Origin: DASYAN01 sp036501345
Lineage (GTDB): Bacteria > Chloroflexota > Ktedonobacteria > Ktedonobacterales > Ktedonobacteraceae
DNA: 29,641 nucleotides
Direction of reading: 5' to 3'
NCBI GenBank assembly: GCA_036501345.1
Contig: DASYAN010000576.1
Location: forward strand, 1-29,641
The notes beneath the pieces were generated by a model. It saw only the letters and a list, made by a program, of their open reading frames with translations. It was not told where the DNA came from and searched no databases. This document shows, one piece after another, positions 16,127-23,397 of this stretch. A program made the translations under genes and the position numbers. Every line of letters starts with the position of its first letter. Position 1 is the first letter of the stretch.

Positions 16127-18376
16127 TTATTGATTCTGATCCTTTTGCAACCCTGCTTGCCAGCGTGGACGAGAAGCCATCGGCTGTGCACCCTGCTGTG
16201 AGGGAGCTGAAACCAAGCCACCGTTGCTTCCCTGGACAGGCTGACCAGGATTCGACTGCGGATATGATGGCTGACCAGGATTCGACTGCGGATATGATGG
16301 CTGACCAGGATTCGACTGCGGATATGATGGCTGACCAGGATTCGACTGCGGATATGACAGCTGACCAGGGTTCGACTGCGGATACGACAGCTGACCAGGG
16401 TTCGACTGCGGATACGACAGCTGACCAGGGTTCGACTGCGGATATGGCAACGGATCAGGGTTCGACAGAGGATATGAAGATTGACCGACATTCGACTGCG
16501 AATATGGCGGCTGACCGGGATTGCTTAAGGAACTAGACATCGCTCCGAATTGGGTACCTGCATTCATGCCTTGCATATCATCAAAACCACTCATATCCCC
16601 GAATTCTTGTTGATTACCAAAGAACTGCTGATTATCACTACTTGCTGGATTACCAAACGATGGGCCATTAGAGAAATTTGCTTGCATAGGATCCAGACTT
16701 TGATTGCCAAATCCAGAAAAACCACTTAAACTGCCCTGACTAGCAAAATCCTGTTGACCACCGAAGGAGAACTGTCCAGCATTAGATGACACGGGGAGTA
16801 ATGAACCTGCACTACTTACTTCTGATAACGGTGGATAATTCGCAGAGAAACCCTGGCCCCAATCCAGTTCAGCAGGTGATCCCGATCCTGCCAGAGATGG
16901 AGATAACCGAAGCATCTGATTTCCCTGATTCTCAGAGAACTCCGTTACCGATGTTGTATTCGAGAATGATCCCACCGATTCATTGGCCCGATCTGGCAAA
17001 CGGAAAGTAGACACCGAAGCACGTAGCTGTTCCGAAAGCTCTGCCAGATAACTCACACTCACCGCAGCCTCTTGAGTACCAGCATCTGTCTGACGCGTAA
17101 TCTCCGAGATACGGCTCATGGCTACAGCCACTGCCTCAGAAACAGAAGTCTGTTCATTTGCGGCGTGAGCAATACTTTCAATCATCTGAGCTTGTCGTTC
17201 TACAGCGGTATAGATGGAGTTCAGCGAACGGCCTGCATCATCAGCCAATTGCGATCCCTTGACCACTTCTTGAGTGCTATCTTCCATAGCAACAACTGCT
17301 TCATACGTATCTCCTTGAATACTCTTGACCAGAGTAGCAATACGTTTTGTAGACTCGGTCGAACGTTCTGCAAGAAGACGAATTTCATCAGCAACGACTG
17401 CAAAACCACGACCGTGCTCACCAGCCATGGCAGACTGAATAGCAGCATTAAGAGCTAATAAGTTCGTCTGATCGGCGATATCTTCAATAATACGCACAAT
17501 TTCGCCAATTTCATTGGAACGCTCACCCAAGCGCTTAATTTTCTTAGCAGTTTCTTGCACATTTTCACGAATGAGCATCATTCCTTCAATGGTCTGGCGC
17601 ACAGCTTGTTGGCCATTGGCCGCATTGCGCAAAGCTTCTTGAGCAGCCTCCACACTCGACTGAGCGTTACGGGCTACGGTCTGAATAAAAACGGCCAGAG
17701 CTTCTACGGCTTCGGTAGTCTGGGCAATTTGCTTCACTTGAGTCTCAGATGCCTGCGCTAACTCTGCAGAACGATCAAGGATTCGACGTGTTGCATTTGT
17801 AACCTGAACAGCCGTCGTTTGCACACGTCCTACAACCTTAGCCAACTCCTCAATCATATAATTGAAGGAGTCTGCAAGCACACCTAGCGTGTCTGGAGTA
17901 ACCTCAGCCTGAATGCGCAGGTCGCCATCACCGACTGCACTGACTTCTTGTAGCAGTTTCTCGATCTGGGCTTGCAATGCTGCAGCATCACTACCGCCAA
18001 CGCCCATAGAAGCACTGGAAGTAGTATAGTTATCGAAGAGTGAATTGATAGTCAATGCCATCATAGCGACATCATCATCACCATTCACTACAGCACGAAC
18101 CGCACGATCTCCACTACTAAAGTCACGACACACATCAGCAAGACTAGCTAAACGCTCTCGGACTCTCCGTTGCACCCACTGATTAACCCCAAAAACAACA
18201 ATTAATGTAATAAAAGCAAAAGCAGTGTCAACATACAAAAGTGCATTGTGATCCGCATTAAGAGAGATGAAAGCGAGAAGAGCGAAAAGGATAATAGGGA
18301 CGGCTATCGAGATAGCTACACCCCATTGCATGAGCGCATTTACCGTCATGCTACTTTTATTAGTATCGGGATTCAT
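16127..18376 (-). CDS. Methyl-accepting chemotaxis-type protein, PilJ-like, with repeat-rich C-terminal tail
   Basis: About 749 residues. Two membrane helices near the N-terminus (about 18-38 and 47-64) enclose a loop of under ten residues, so there is no extracytoplasmic sensor domain. Two HAMP-like segments follow (about 66-115 and 135-185; the second has GDGDLRIQAEVTPDTLG, as in PilJ). The signalling hairpin tip is ADQTNLLALNAAIQSAMAGE then HGRGFAVVADEIR; the AAIQ-AMAGE version is typical of PilJ-class receptors. From about residue 490 the protein is a Gly/Ser/Gln/Pro-rich tail ending in YPQSNPGQ-type decapeptide repeats. The frame opens with GTG at 18436, but ATG at 18376 has GGAGG eight bases upstream and is the clear start. 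No CheR-binding pentapeptide is seen. It lies between cheW and cheA and should gate the kinase. Confidence 0.93.
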   Translation of the reverse strand: MNPDTNKSSMTVNALMQWGVAISIAVPIILFALLAFISLNADHNALLYVDTAFAFITLIVVFGVNQWVQRRVRERLASLADVCRDFSSGDRAVRAVVNGDDDVAMMALTINSLFDNYTTSSASMGVGGSDAAALQAQIEKLLQEVSAVGDGDLRIQAEVTPDTLGVLADSFNYMIEELAKVVGRVQTTAVQVTNATRRILDRSAELAQASETQVKQIAQTTEAVEALAVFIQTVARNAQSSVEAAQEALRNAANGQQAVRQTIEGMMLIRENVQETAKKIKRLGERSNEIGEIVRIIEDIADQTNLLALNAAIQSAMAGEHGRGFAVVADEIRLLAERSTESTKRIATLVKSIQGDTYEAVVAMEDSTQEVVKGSQLADDAGRSLNSIYTAVERQAQMIESIAHAANEQTSVSEAVAVAMSRISEITRQTDAGTQEAAVSVSYLAELSEQLRASVSTFRLPDRANESVGSFSNTTSVTEFSENQGNQMLRLSPSLAGSGSPAELDWGQGFSANYPPLSEVSSAGSLLPVSSNAGQFSFGGQQDFASQGSLSGFSGFGNQSLDPMQANFSNGPSFGNPASSDNQQFFGNQQEFGDMSGFDDMQGMNAGTQFGAMSSSLSNPGQPPYSQSNVGQSSYPLSNPDPLPYPQSNPGQLSYPQSNPGQLSYPQSNPGQLSYPQSNPGQPSYPQSNPGQPSYPQSNPGQPSYPQSNPGQPVQGSNGGLVSAPSQQGAQPMASRPRWQAGLQKDQNQ
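16241..16520 (-). repeat. 30-bp tandem repeats in the MCP tail
   Basis: Nine full units of exactly 30 bp start at 16241, 16271, 16301, 16331, 16361, 16391, 16421, 16451 and 16481, with a partial unit after 16511. The first three are identical; the next four differ by a few bases; the last units are more diverged. Each encodes a decapeptide of the form QSNPGQ(P/L)SYP. Homogenised units at one end suggest ongoing slippage or unequal exchange. They are contiguous with no spacers. Confidence 0.95.
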
Positions 18377-18446
18377 CTGCCAGACCTCCGTCGATTTTAA
18401 GATAGAGCTATTCAAGTCAGGAGACCACGAGGTCACCTATCGATGC

Positions 18447-19058
18447 TCAGAGAGCATAATGATGCATTTTCTCGGAGAAGAGTAGACGAGGAACGTCCAG
18501 TATCACCATCAAACGGTTTGCAAGCAGTGCACTCCCGGAAGCATAGGGAATAGCCCAAGGCGGAATAGCCTGACGCACATTTCCATTGATGATAACAGAA
18601 GCAGGGATAGGTAACATCTCGCTAACTCCATCGACGACCAAGCAAATCAGCATCTCTTTATACTGCAATGATAGCAAACGAGTGCGTGGAGTATAGGAGG
18701 GCTGCTCCAAATCGAGGAACATACGCAGATCTACAACAGAGACAATAGATCCCCGCAGGTTTACAACACCTCGCACCCAGGGTACGACATTAGGAACAGA
18801 CGCTACCTCGCCAAGGCGTTCAACGCCTTGGACTAGCTCTGCTCTTACAGCCAGTTCACAATCAGCAAGAGAGAACACCAAGTATTGCTCGCCAGCAACA
18901 GAAGACATCGGGGCTGCAACTCCATCTTGACGGACCTGACCTTGAGCCTGTGCTAACTGCATCTGTAAAGCTGCTGCTGCAGAAGGTGACTGTGCGACTA
19001 ACTGTTTGAGTGCAGCAAAAGCTTCAGGTTGTAATGTTCTCAAATCTTCATTAGACAC
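18447..19058 (-). CDS. cheW: CheW-type coupling protein (PilI-like)
   Basis: 203 residues. An N-terminal helical, Gln/Ala-rich extension (about 1-55) precedes a CheW domain (about 56-200): EQYLVFSLADCELAVRA, the conserved VVPWVRGVVNLRGSIVSVVDL, LICLVVDGVSEML and LMVILDVPRLL. CheW bridges receptors and the CheA kinase in the signalling array. A GTG start with GGGAG about ten bases upstream is used; no better start is seen. It is followed by the MCP gene (70 bp to its ATG) and preceded by the PilH-like receiver, the same order as pilI in Pil-Chp operons. Confidence 0.95.
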   Translation of the reverse strand: MSNEDLRTLQPEAFAALKQLVAQSPSAAAALQMQLAQAQGQVRQDGVAAPMSSVAGEQYLVFSLADCELAVRAELVQGVERLGEVASVPNVVPWVRGVVNLRGSIVSVVDLRMFLDLEQPSYTPRTRLLSLQYKEMLICLVVDGVSEMLPIPASVIINGNVRQAIPPWAIPYASGSALLANRLMVILDVPRLLFSEKMHHYAL

Positions 19059-19126
19059 AAAATTGTACTCCCAAGTTTCAATCCCGTTTCAATCTCGACC
19101 GAGCCACCCCTCCCTATACCTCAACC

Positions 19127-19492
19127 TTACACCAGACGTCGCACACTAGCTACTAACTCTTCCTCTTTAAAAGGCTTTGTCATATAGAGATCAGCTCCCT
19201 GCCGCAATCCCCACGCTTTGTCTACTGCCGTATTTTTACCTGTCAACAAAATAATAGGAATATGCCGACAAGCCTCCAAGTTTTTGAGTCTACGACATAC
19301 TTGAAATCCATTCTGCTTTGGCAGGACAACATCAAGGACAATACACCGAGGACGTTCTTTAAGTACTTTTTCGACAGCCTCATCACCATCAACGGCCGTC
19401 ACTACATCGAAACCGCTATTGCGTAGTGGGGTCACGATCATGGTTAATTCTGTCCAACTGTCATCAACAACAAGTATCTTTTGCCCAGACAT
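19127..19492 (-). CDS. Single-domain response regulator (PilH-like)
   Basis: 121 residues, one complete receiver domain. The acidic pocket is Asp10/Asp11 (LVVDDS), the phospho-acceptor is Asp54 (IVLDVVLPKQNG), the switch Thr is Thr84 (LLTGK), and Lys106 is in MTKPF. There is no output domain, so it acts by protein contacts or as a phosphate sink, as CheY/PilH-type proteins do. It lies second of two stand-alone receivers just before cheW, the PilH position in Pil-Chp clusters. The PNGFQVCR-like helix 3-4 resembles PilH/PixH proteins. ATG start with AAAGG about 12 bases upstream. Confidence 0.92.
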   Translation of the reverse strand: MSGQKILVVDDSWTELTMIVTPLRNSGFDVVTAVDGDEAVEKVLKERPRCIVLDVVLPKQNGFQVCRRLKNLEACRHIPIILLTGKNTAVDKAWGLRQGADLYMTKPFKEEELVASVRRLV

Positions 19493-19508
19493 TCAATTAT
19501 AACCTTTC

Positions 19509-19610
19509 CTAACGAGCTACACCAGTGAGATAGTAAACCACAGCTACGCTATATTTTTTGCCTACGTCGGTGGAGCCTCCTAGGTCCAGTTTTGCGATAA
19601 CCTCAACCAC
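19509..19610 (-). CDS. Possible 33-residue ORF between the two receiver genes
   Basis: In the same frame as the preceding receiver gene and two codons past its stop, a GTG opens 33 codons (MVEVIAKLDLGGSTDVGKKY onward, ending LTGVAR) to a TAG. The composition is protein-like with alternating hydrophobic residues. No ribosome binding site precedes it and no family is recognised. It may be chance or the worn end of a longer receiver protein. Confidence 0.2.
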   Translation of the reverse strand: MVEVIAKLDLGGSTDVGKKYSVAVVYYLTGVAR

Positions 19611-19613
19611 TGG

Positions 19614-20045
19614 CTAGCCACGATAGCGCAGGCGATGCCGCACGTTTTGCTGAGGAACAGGCACACGCTCTTGCCAATTAGCAAGATGTTTTTTTACAGT
19701 TTGCACAAGTTCGACCGAGTCAAACGGTTTTGTAAGATATTCAGTAGATCCGGCTAACCGTCCGCGCATCTTATCGAACAAACCATCCTTCCCACTGAGC
19801 ATAATAATGGGAATCTGACGAAACTGCAAGTTTTTACGTATTATCTGGCAAATTTGGTACCCATCCATACGAGGAAGCTGAATATCCAGCAAAATAACGG
19901 CGGGCATCTCATCTGCCACTGAAGTGAGCGCGCTCAGGCCATCGCCAACAGTAATTACTCTGATATGTTCCCTTTGCAGGGTCATTTGGACGATTTTACG
20001 TACGGTAGGACTATCGTCCACTACCAACACTGTTGGTTCAACCAT
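19614..20045 (-). CDS. Single-domain response regulator (PilG-like)
   Basis: 143 residues: a receiver domain (about 3-122) with Asp10/Asp11 (LVVDDS), phospho-acceptor Asp54 (ILLDIQLPRMDG), Ser84 (MLSGK) and Lys106 (LTKPF), plus a short basic tail. The ATG directly abuts the stop codon of the DUF4388 gene (TAA then ATG), and AAGGAGG lies nine bases upstream inside that gene, so translation is likely coupled. In cyanobacterial PatA/PixG proteins a DUF4388/PATAN domain and a receiver are one chain; here they are neighbours. It occupies the PilG position, the first receiver of the operon. Confidence 0.92.
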   Translation of the reverse strand: MVEPTVLVVDDSPTVRKIVQMTLQREHIRVITVGDGLSALTSVADEMPAVILLDIQLPRMDGYQICQIIRKNLQFRQIPIIMLSGKDGLFDKMRGRLAGSTEYLTKPFDSVELVQTVKKHLANWQERVPVPQQNVRHRLRYRG

Positions 20046-21446
20046 TTAGATCGACCTCCTTCGTGTTTCTGGCGACCACGCCCCTCCATTAGTATCGGGA
20101 GCGGCACTCCAATTTGGAACAATACCTAGAGAGGGTGGTTGTATATTCTCATATCCCCGCTTCTGGGTTCTGCGCTGTGCACGATAAAACTGGTACTGTT
20201 GAATGTCATAATCGATTTCCGATAGGAAGATTCTCCAAGCCACAGTCAACTGACGACCAGTATGCGAATTTCCCACTTCATCGCGCAACAACTCAGTAAA
20301 AATAACACGGAGAAATGCAGCCAAGCCTTGTACTGCTTCCCAATAAAATTCCTCCAGTTGTTCTCCCTTGACCACTTTATTTAAGGTGAGAATATCAGTA
20401 CAGTCAAGCTGACCATAATGAAACGTCGCAGTATCAAGAATAGAAAATTGTTGTTTTGCCAGTGTACGCAAGTGCTGGCCGAAACAACCTTCCAAATAAC
20501 GGACAATCTCCATCGAAGGAATATGGCCACGCCCTCGCAGGCTCTTAGCATATGTACCATGGTGGATCAGCAAGCCATTAATACATTCTGAGAGGGTGGT
20601 GATTAGGCCGAGGAGATGTTGTTCAACATTGGTCGTGTTGCGATGCTGAGCAAGCGTATATTGACATTTGATAATGATGTTTGAGAGATCTTGCTGCAGT
20701 TCTGTTTCTAAGACGGTATCTACCACCTCAATTAAACCCAGTCCAAACAGATGCGCCATGACCCGAGCAATACGAGCCTCCGGCCCCATCAACACCAGAG
20801 CAACAGCCTGCAGAGATAATTCTCCATTTGAGAGGCAGAGGACCTCGATACTTTCCTGGTTCAACCCCAGGCTTCGTACATCATTGCTCACTTCAGGTTG
20901 CCAACGAGCAACTGTTGTACGAGTGAATTGTGTTACCCCTTCACTAGCAATTTTTTCCCACTCATCAGCCTGCCGCAGAGCCTCTAACAAGACTGAGTCT
21001 ACATCTAGGGGACGCAATTTGCTCTCCATTGGCACTAACTGACGGTGAAAAGCAAAACGCCCATTCACCCAGCGCAATGCATGACTGATCGATTGGGTAA
21101 CAGCGAATTCGAGACGTTGCTGCATCTCGTTTGCGCTCATCCAGCCCCGCTCCACCAGCATCGCCAGAGCCATCTGCATATCCCCCTGCGAGAGCTCACG
21201 GACCATCTGCGCCCGAGGAGGATCTAGTTTATTGATCAAGCAAAGCATGCCTAAAATATCTGGCTGAGGCACGCCATCTTCATGCAACCCGACAATTTGT
21301 CCCTTACGCAAACTGATAGAAAGCGTCTCAGGTCCTGAAGACACAAATAGTTTGCCGGTCTTTCCGCTCAGGGCGAGCATTTTTAAAATGGATTGGAGAC
21401 CTAATGTTTGTAAATCTCCATCCATGATGCGATCTTGCTGATCCAT
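20046..21446 (-). CDS. DUF4388 (PATAN-type) domain protein, first gene of the chemosensory operon
   Basis: 466 residues, soluble. The N-terminal part (about 8-170) matches the DUF4388/PATAN pattern: MDGDLQTLGLQSILKMLALS, GKTGKLFVSSG, SISLRKGQIVG, and later WVNGRFAFHR. A second part (about 190-260) has winged-helix-like character (LCLSNGELSLQAVALVLMG). The C-terminal half (about 265-430) is helical and unrecognised. DUF4388 proteins occur with receivers in cyanobacterial phototaxis and heterocyst regulators (PixG, PatA) and in myxobacterial gliding control; here the receiver is the next gene, abutting it. Unlike PatA, no receiver is fused. ATG with GAGGGGAAGA just upstream. Likely an output or coupling element of the system, by analogy only. 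Confidence 0.8.
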   Translation of the reverse strand: MDQQDRIMDGDLQTLGLQSILKMLALSGKTGKLFVSSGPETLSISLRKGQIVGLHEDGVPQPDILGMLCLINKLDPPRAQMVRELSQGDMQMALAMLVERGWMSANEMQQRLEFAVTQSISHALRWVNGRFAFHRQLVPMESKLRPLDVDSVLLEALRQADEWEKIASEGVTQFTRTTVARWQPEVSNDVRSLGLNQESIEVLCLSNGELSLQAVALVLMGPEARIARVMAHLFGLGLIEVVDTVLETELQQDLSNIIIKCQYTLAQHRNTTNVEQHLLGLITTLSECINGLLIHHGTYAKSLRGRGHIPSMEIVRYLEGCFGQHLRTLAKQQFSILDTATFHYGQLDCTDILTLNKVVKGEQLEEFYWEAVQGLAAFLRVIFTELLRDEVGNSHTGRQLTVAWRIFLSEIDYDIQQYQFYRAQRRTQKRGYENIQPPSLGIVPNWSAAPDTNGGAWSPETRRRSI

Positions 21447-21540
21447 TCTTCCCCTCGTTCTTTAAAATATAGACTAGCTCGTGCTCGCACTTCTATGATC
21501 AGAAACAATGTCCCTCGATGCTACGCAGGCTTTTGTTATC

Positions 21541-22392
21541 CTATTCCGCACAAACTTGCTTAATGGTCGTAAGTAAATGATCTATCTGAAAGGGTTTTTC
21601 AACATATGTCACCGCTCGTTCTGCTAAATATGCATGATCACCAGGTCCCTCCAGTCGAGTCAATGCACTCATAACGACGAACGCGGGCATCGCACGTAAC
21701 ATACCAGCCGAAAGACAATGGATCATCTGATACCCATTCATCCATGGCATAATAAGATCTGTCACGACACATTGCGGACGCCAATCCAAACACAGTTCTA
21801 GTGCTTCCAATCCATTATGCGCTACCGCCGCTGTAAATCCTGGCTCAGCTGATAGACACTCAGATACGGTCTTAGCAACACCTTTATCATCATCAACAAC
21901 GAGCACACGTATAGCACGTTCATAAGTATTTATTGCCATCGGCTGCCCTTGCTTCTGTTCTGGAAGTAATAAGCGTTGCAACACAGATAAATAGCGCTGC
22001 AACTGGGCCATGCTAAAGGGCTTATGTAACCAAGCAATAGCTCCCATCCGCTCTAGCGTAGCACGAGAGACAGAACTACTACTGAGCACAATTGTCAGGC
22101 GGGTATGAGCTTGCAAAACCTCCCAATCCGACAAGATATCAGCAGTCTGTTTAGCTTGTTGTAGAAGAGAAGAGTCTTTTTCTCCACTAGGACGGTGCAA
22201 CAACTCATCTACATCATACAACAATAAGTCACCCTCAACATCATACCCATCAACACTGCTTCTCTTCAAATCCAAAGATAGTATCACAGCCTCATAACCC
22301 AGACGCTGAACGTTTATTGCCAGCACATCACTAAAGCTATCCTGCTGGCTTGCAATCAGCACTCGCAGTTGTTTGCGTTGACCCATACTCAT
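21541..22392 (-). CDS. Double receiver-domain protein, first receiver degenerate
   Basis: About 283 residues from the ATG at 22392, which follows AAGGTG; a TTG at 22428 gives a longer, less likely frame. The second receiver (about 160-283) is complete: VLVVDDD, phospho-Asp212 (VVTDLIMPWMNG), a switch Ser (VMSAL) and Lys266 (VEKPF). The first (about 8-140) keeps the fold and the HKPF lysine, but the acidic pocket reads LIASQQD and the phospho-site region LLLYDVDELL is altered, so it is probably not phosphorylated. No DNA-binding or enzymatic output is present. It lies between the kinase/OmpR pair and the DUF4388 gene on one strand, and may shuttle phosphate between them (inference). Confidence 0.85.
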   Translation of the reverse strand: MSMGQRKQLRVLIASQQDSFSDVLAINVQRLGYEAVILSLDLKRSSVDGYDVEGDLLLYDVDELLHRPSGEKDSSLLQQAKQTADILSDWEVLQAHTRLTIVLSSSSVSRATLERMGAIAWLHKPFSMAQLQRYLSVLQRLLLPEQKQGQPMAINTYERAIRVLVVDDDKGVAKTVSECLSAEPGFTAAVAHNGLEALELCLDWRPQCVVTDLIMPWMNGYQMIHCLSAGMLRAMPAFVVMSALTRLEGPGDHAYLAERAVTYVEKPFQIDHLLTTIKQVCAE

Positions 22393-22624
22393 TTGATCAC
22401 CTTGCTTAGATGCGAAGATCGTTCCCAATTAGCGGGATTAGAAGAAGCACCAATTTCTTTTGTTTGCTTTCCTTGACGCTCTCTCACTGAGACAGTAGCC
22501 AGATACTTATCACTGAATCCGGCCAGACTTAGACCTGCAATAAATAAAGAGTGCACTAGATAAGAGTTTACGCCGAAACCAATTAGGTACCAATAAAAAA
22601 TACCATTAGTACATTAAAATTTTG
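22393..22624. promoter_or_regulatory. Intergenic gap upstream of the double-receiver gene
   Basis: About 230 bp without a gene, inside an otherwise tight minus-strand array. It is the widest gap between the OmpR regulator and the chemosensory genes, so a promoter for the downstream operon may lie here. No clear promoter, operator or terminator can be named. Confidence 0.3.
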
Positions 22625-23347
22625 TTAAGACTCATGAGAAGGCCGGAAGACATAGCCAATACCAGGTTCCGTCAGAATATATTTTGGGCGCGAAGGCTCC
22701 GCTTCTACCTTGAGCCTGAGCTGTCGTACATAGACACGCAAATAATCAGCTTCCTCACCATATTCAGGCCCCCAAACCGCCCGTAATAAAGAACGATGCG
22801 TCAACACTTTTCCTGCGTACAACATGAGTTGTCGTAACAATTCGAATTCCGTTGGCGTCAAACGAACCTCTTGTGAGCCAACACGTACTTGACGGCTAGG
22901 TATATCCATATGAATATACCCATCCTCACTTACCAATACTCCAGGCTCACTGTCAGTGTTGGTTTCCTGCGCTCCGACCCGTCGTAGACAAGCTCGCACA
23001 CGTGCTTGTAGCTCATCATTACTAAACGGCTTCGTTAAATAATCATCGGCACCTAAATCTAAGGCTTTTACCTTCTGCTTCTCTTCGCTCACTGCTGAGA
23101 GAATAATGATCGGTGTTTGTGTAAAATCACGGACATGCACACAAACATCTAAACCATCTAATTCACCCGGCATACAAATATCTAGCAAAATGAGATCGGG
23201 CTGGTGAAGACGGGCCATCTCCACCGCTTGTTTCCCGTTGTCAGCAACGAGCACTTCGTAGCCACTCACGGTCAGATTTCTACGTAGAATGCGCTGAATG
23301 GGCACTTCATCGTCAACAACTAGAATACGCTTGCCCTTTGCTCTCAT
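22625..23347 (-). CDS. OmpR/PhoB-family response regulator (KdpE-like)
   Basis: 240 residues. Receiver domain 1-120: LVVDDE, phospho-Asp56 (LILLDICMPGELDG), a switch Ser (IILSAV) and Lys106 (LTKPF). Winged-helix DNA-binding domain about 130-235: VRLTPTEFELLRQLM, the recognition region HRSLLRAVWGPEYG and EADYLRVYVRQLRLKVE, and the wing GIGYVFRP. The GPEYG-EADYLRVYVRQLR stretch is KdpE-like, but no kdp transport genes are near, so the target is unknown. It starts 50 bp after the kinase gene and is surely its partner by position. ATG with AAAGG ten bases upstream. Confidence 0.94.
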   Translation of the reverse strand: MRAKGKRILVVDDEVPIQRILRRNLTVSGYEVLVADNGKQAVEMARLHQPDLILLDICMPGELDGLDVCVHVRDFTQTPIIILSAVSEEKQKVKALDLGADDYLTKPFSNDELQARVRACLRRVGAQETNTDSEPGVLVSEDGYIHMDIPSRQVRVGSQEVRLTPTEFELLRQLMLYAGKVLTHRSLLRAVWGPEYGEEADYLRVYVRQLRLKVEAEPSRPKYILTEPGIGYVFRPSHES

Positions 23348-23397
23348 AGCCGCTTCTGCCTTTCAAAATATCTTTTTATTGGAGTACGACTATCCGG

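Noticed and set aside
16361..16450. GGTTCGA motifs suggesting a tRNA T-arm
   Set aside because: They recur every 30 bp within the tandem repeat and no cloverleaf can be formed around them.
16090..16491. Minus-strand frame with Arg/Ser-rich repeats (HIRSRILVS type)
   Set aside because: An out-of-frame reading of the MCP tail repeats, with no ribosome binding site or family match.
16241..16520. CRISPR-like direct repeats of 30 bp
   Set aside because: Units are contiguous with no unique spacers, lie inside a long coding frame and no cas gene is near.
16165..16536. Plus-strand frame encoding repeats of ADQDSTADM type
   Set aside because: The 30-bp repeat length is a multiple of three, so open frames on the other strand follow automatically. 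The minus-strand frame carries the MCP and is the real one.
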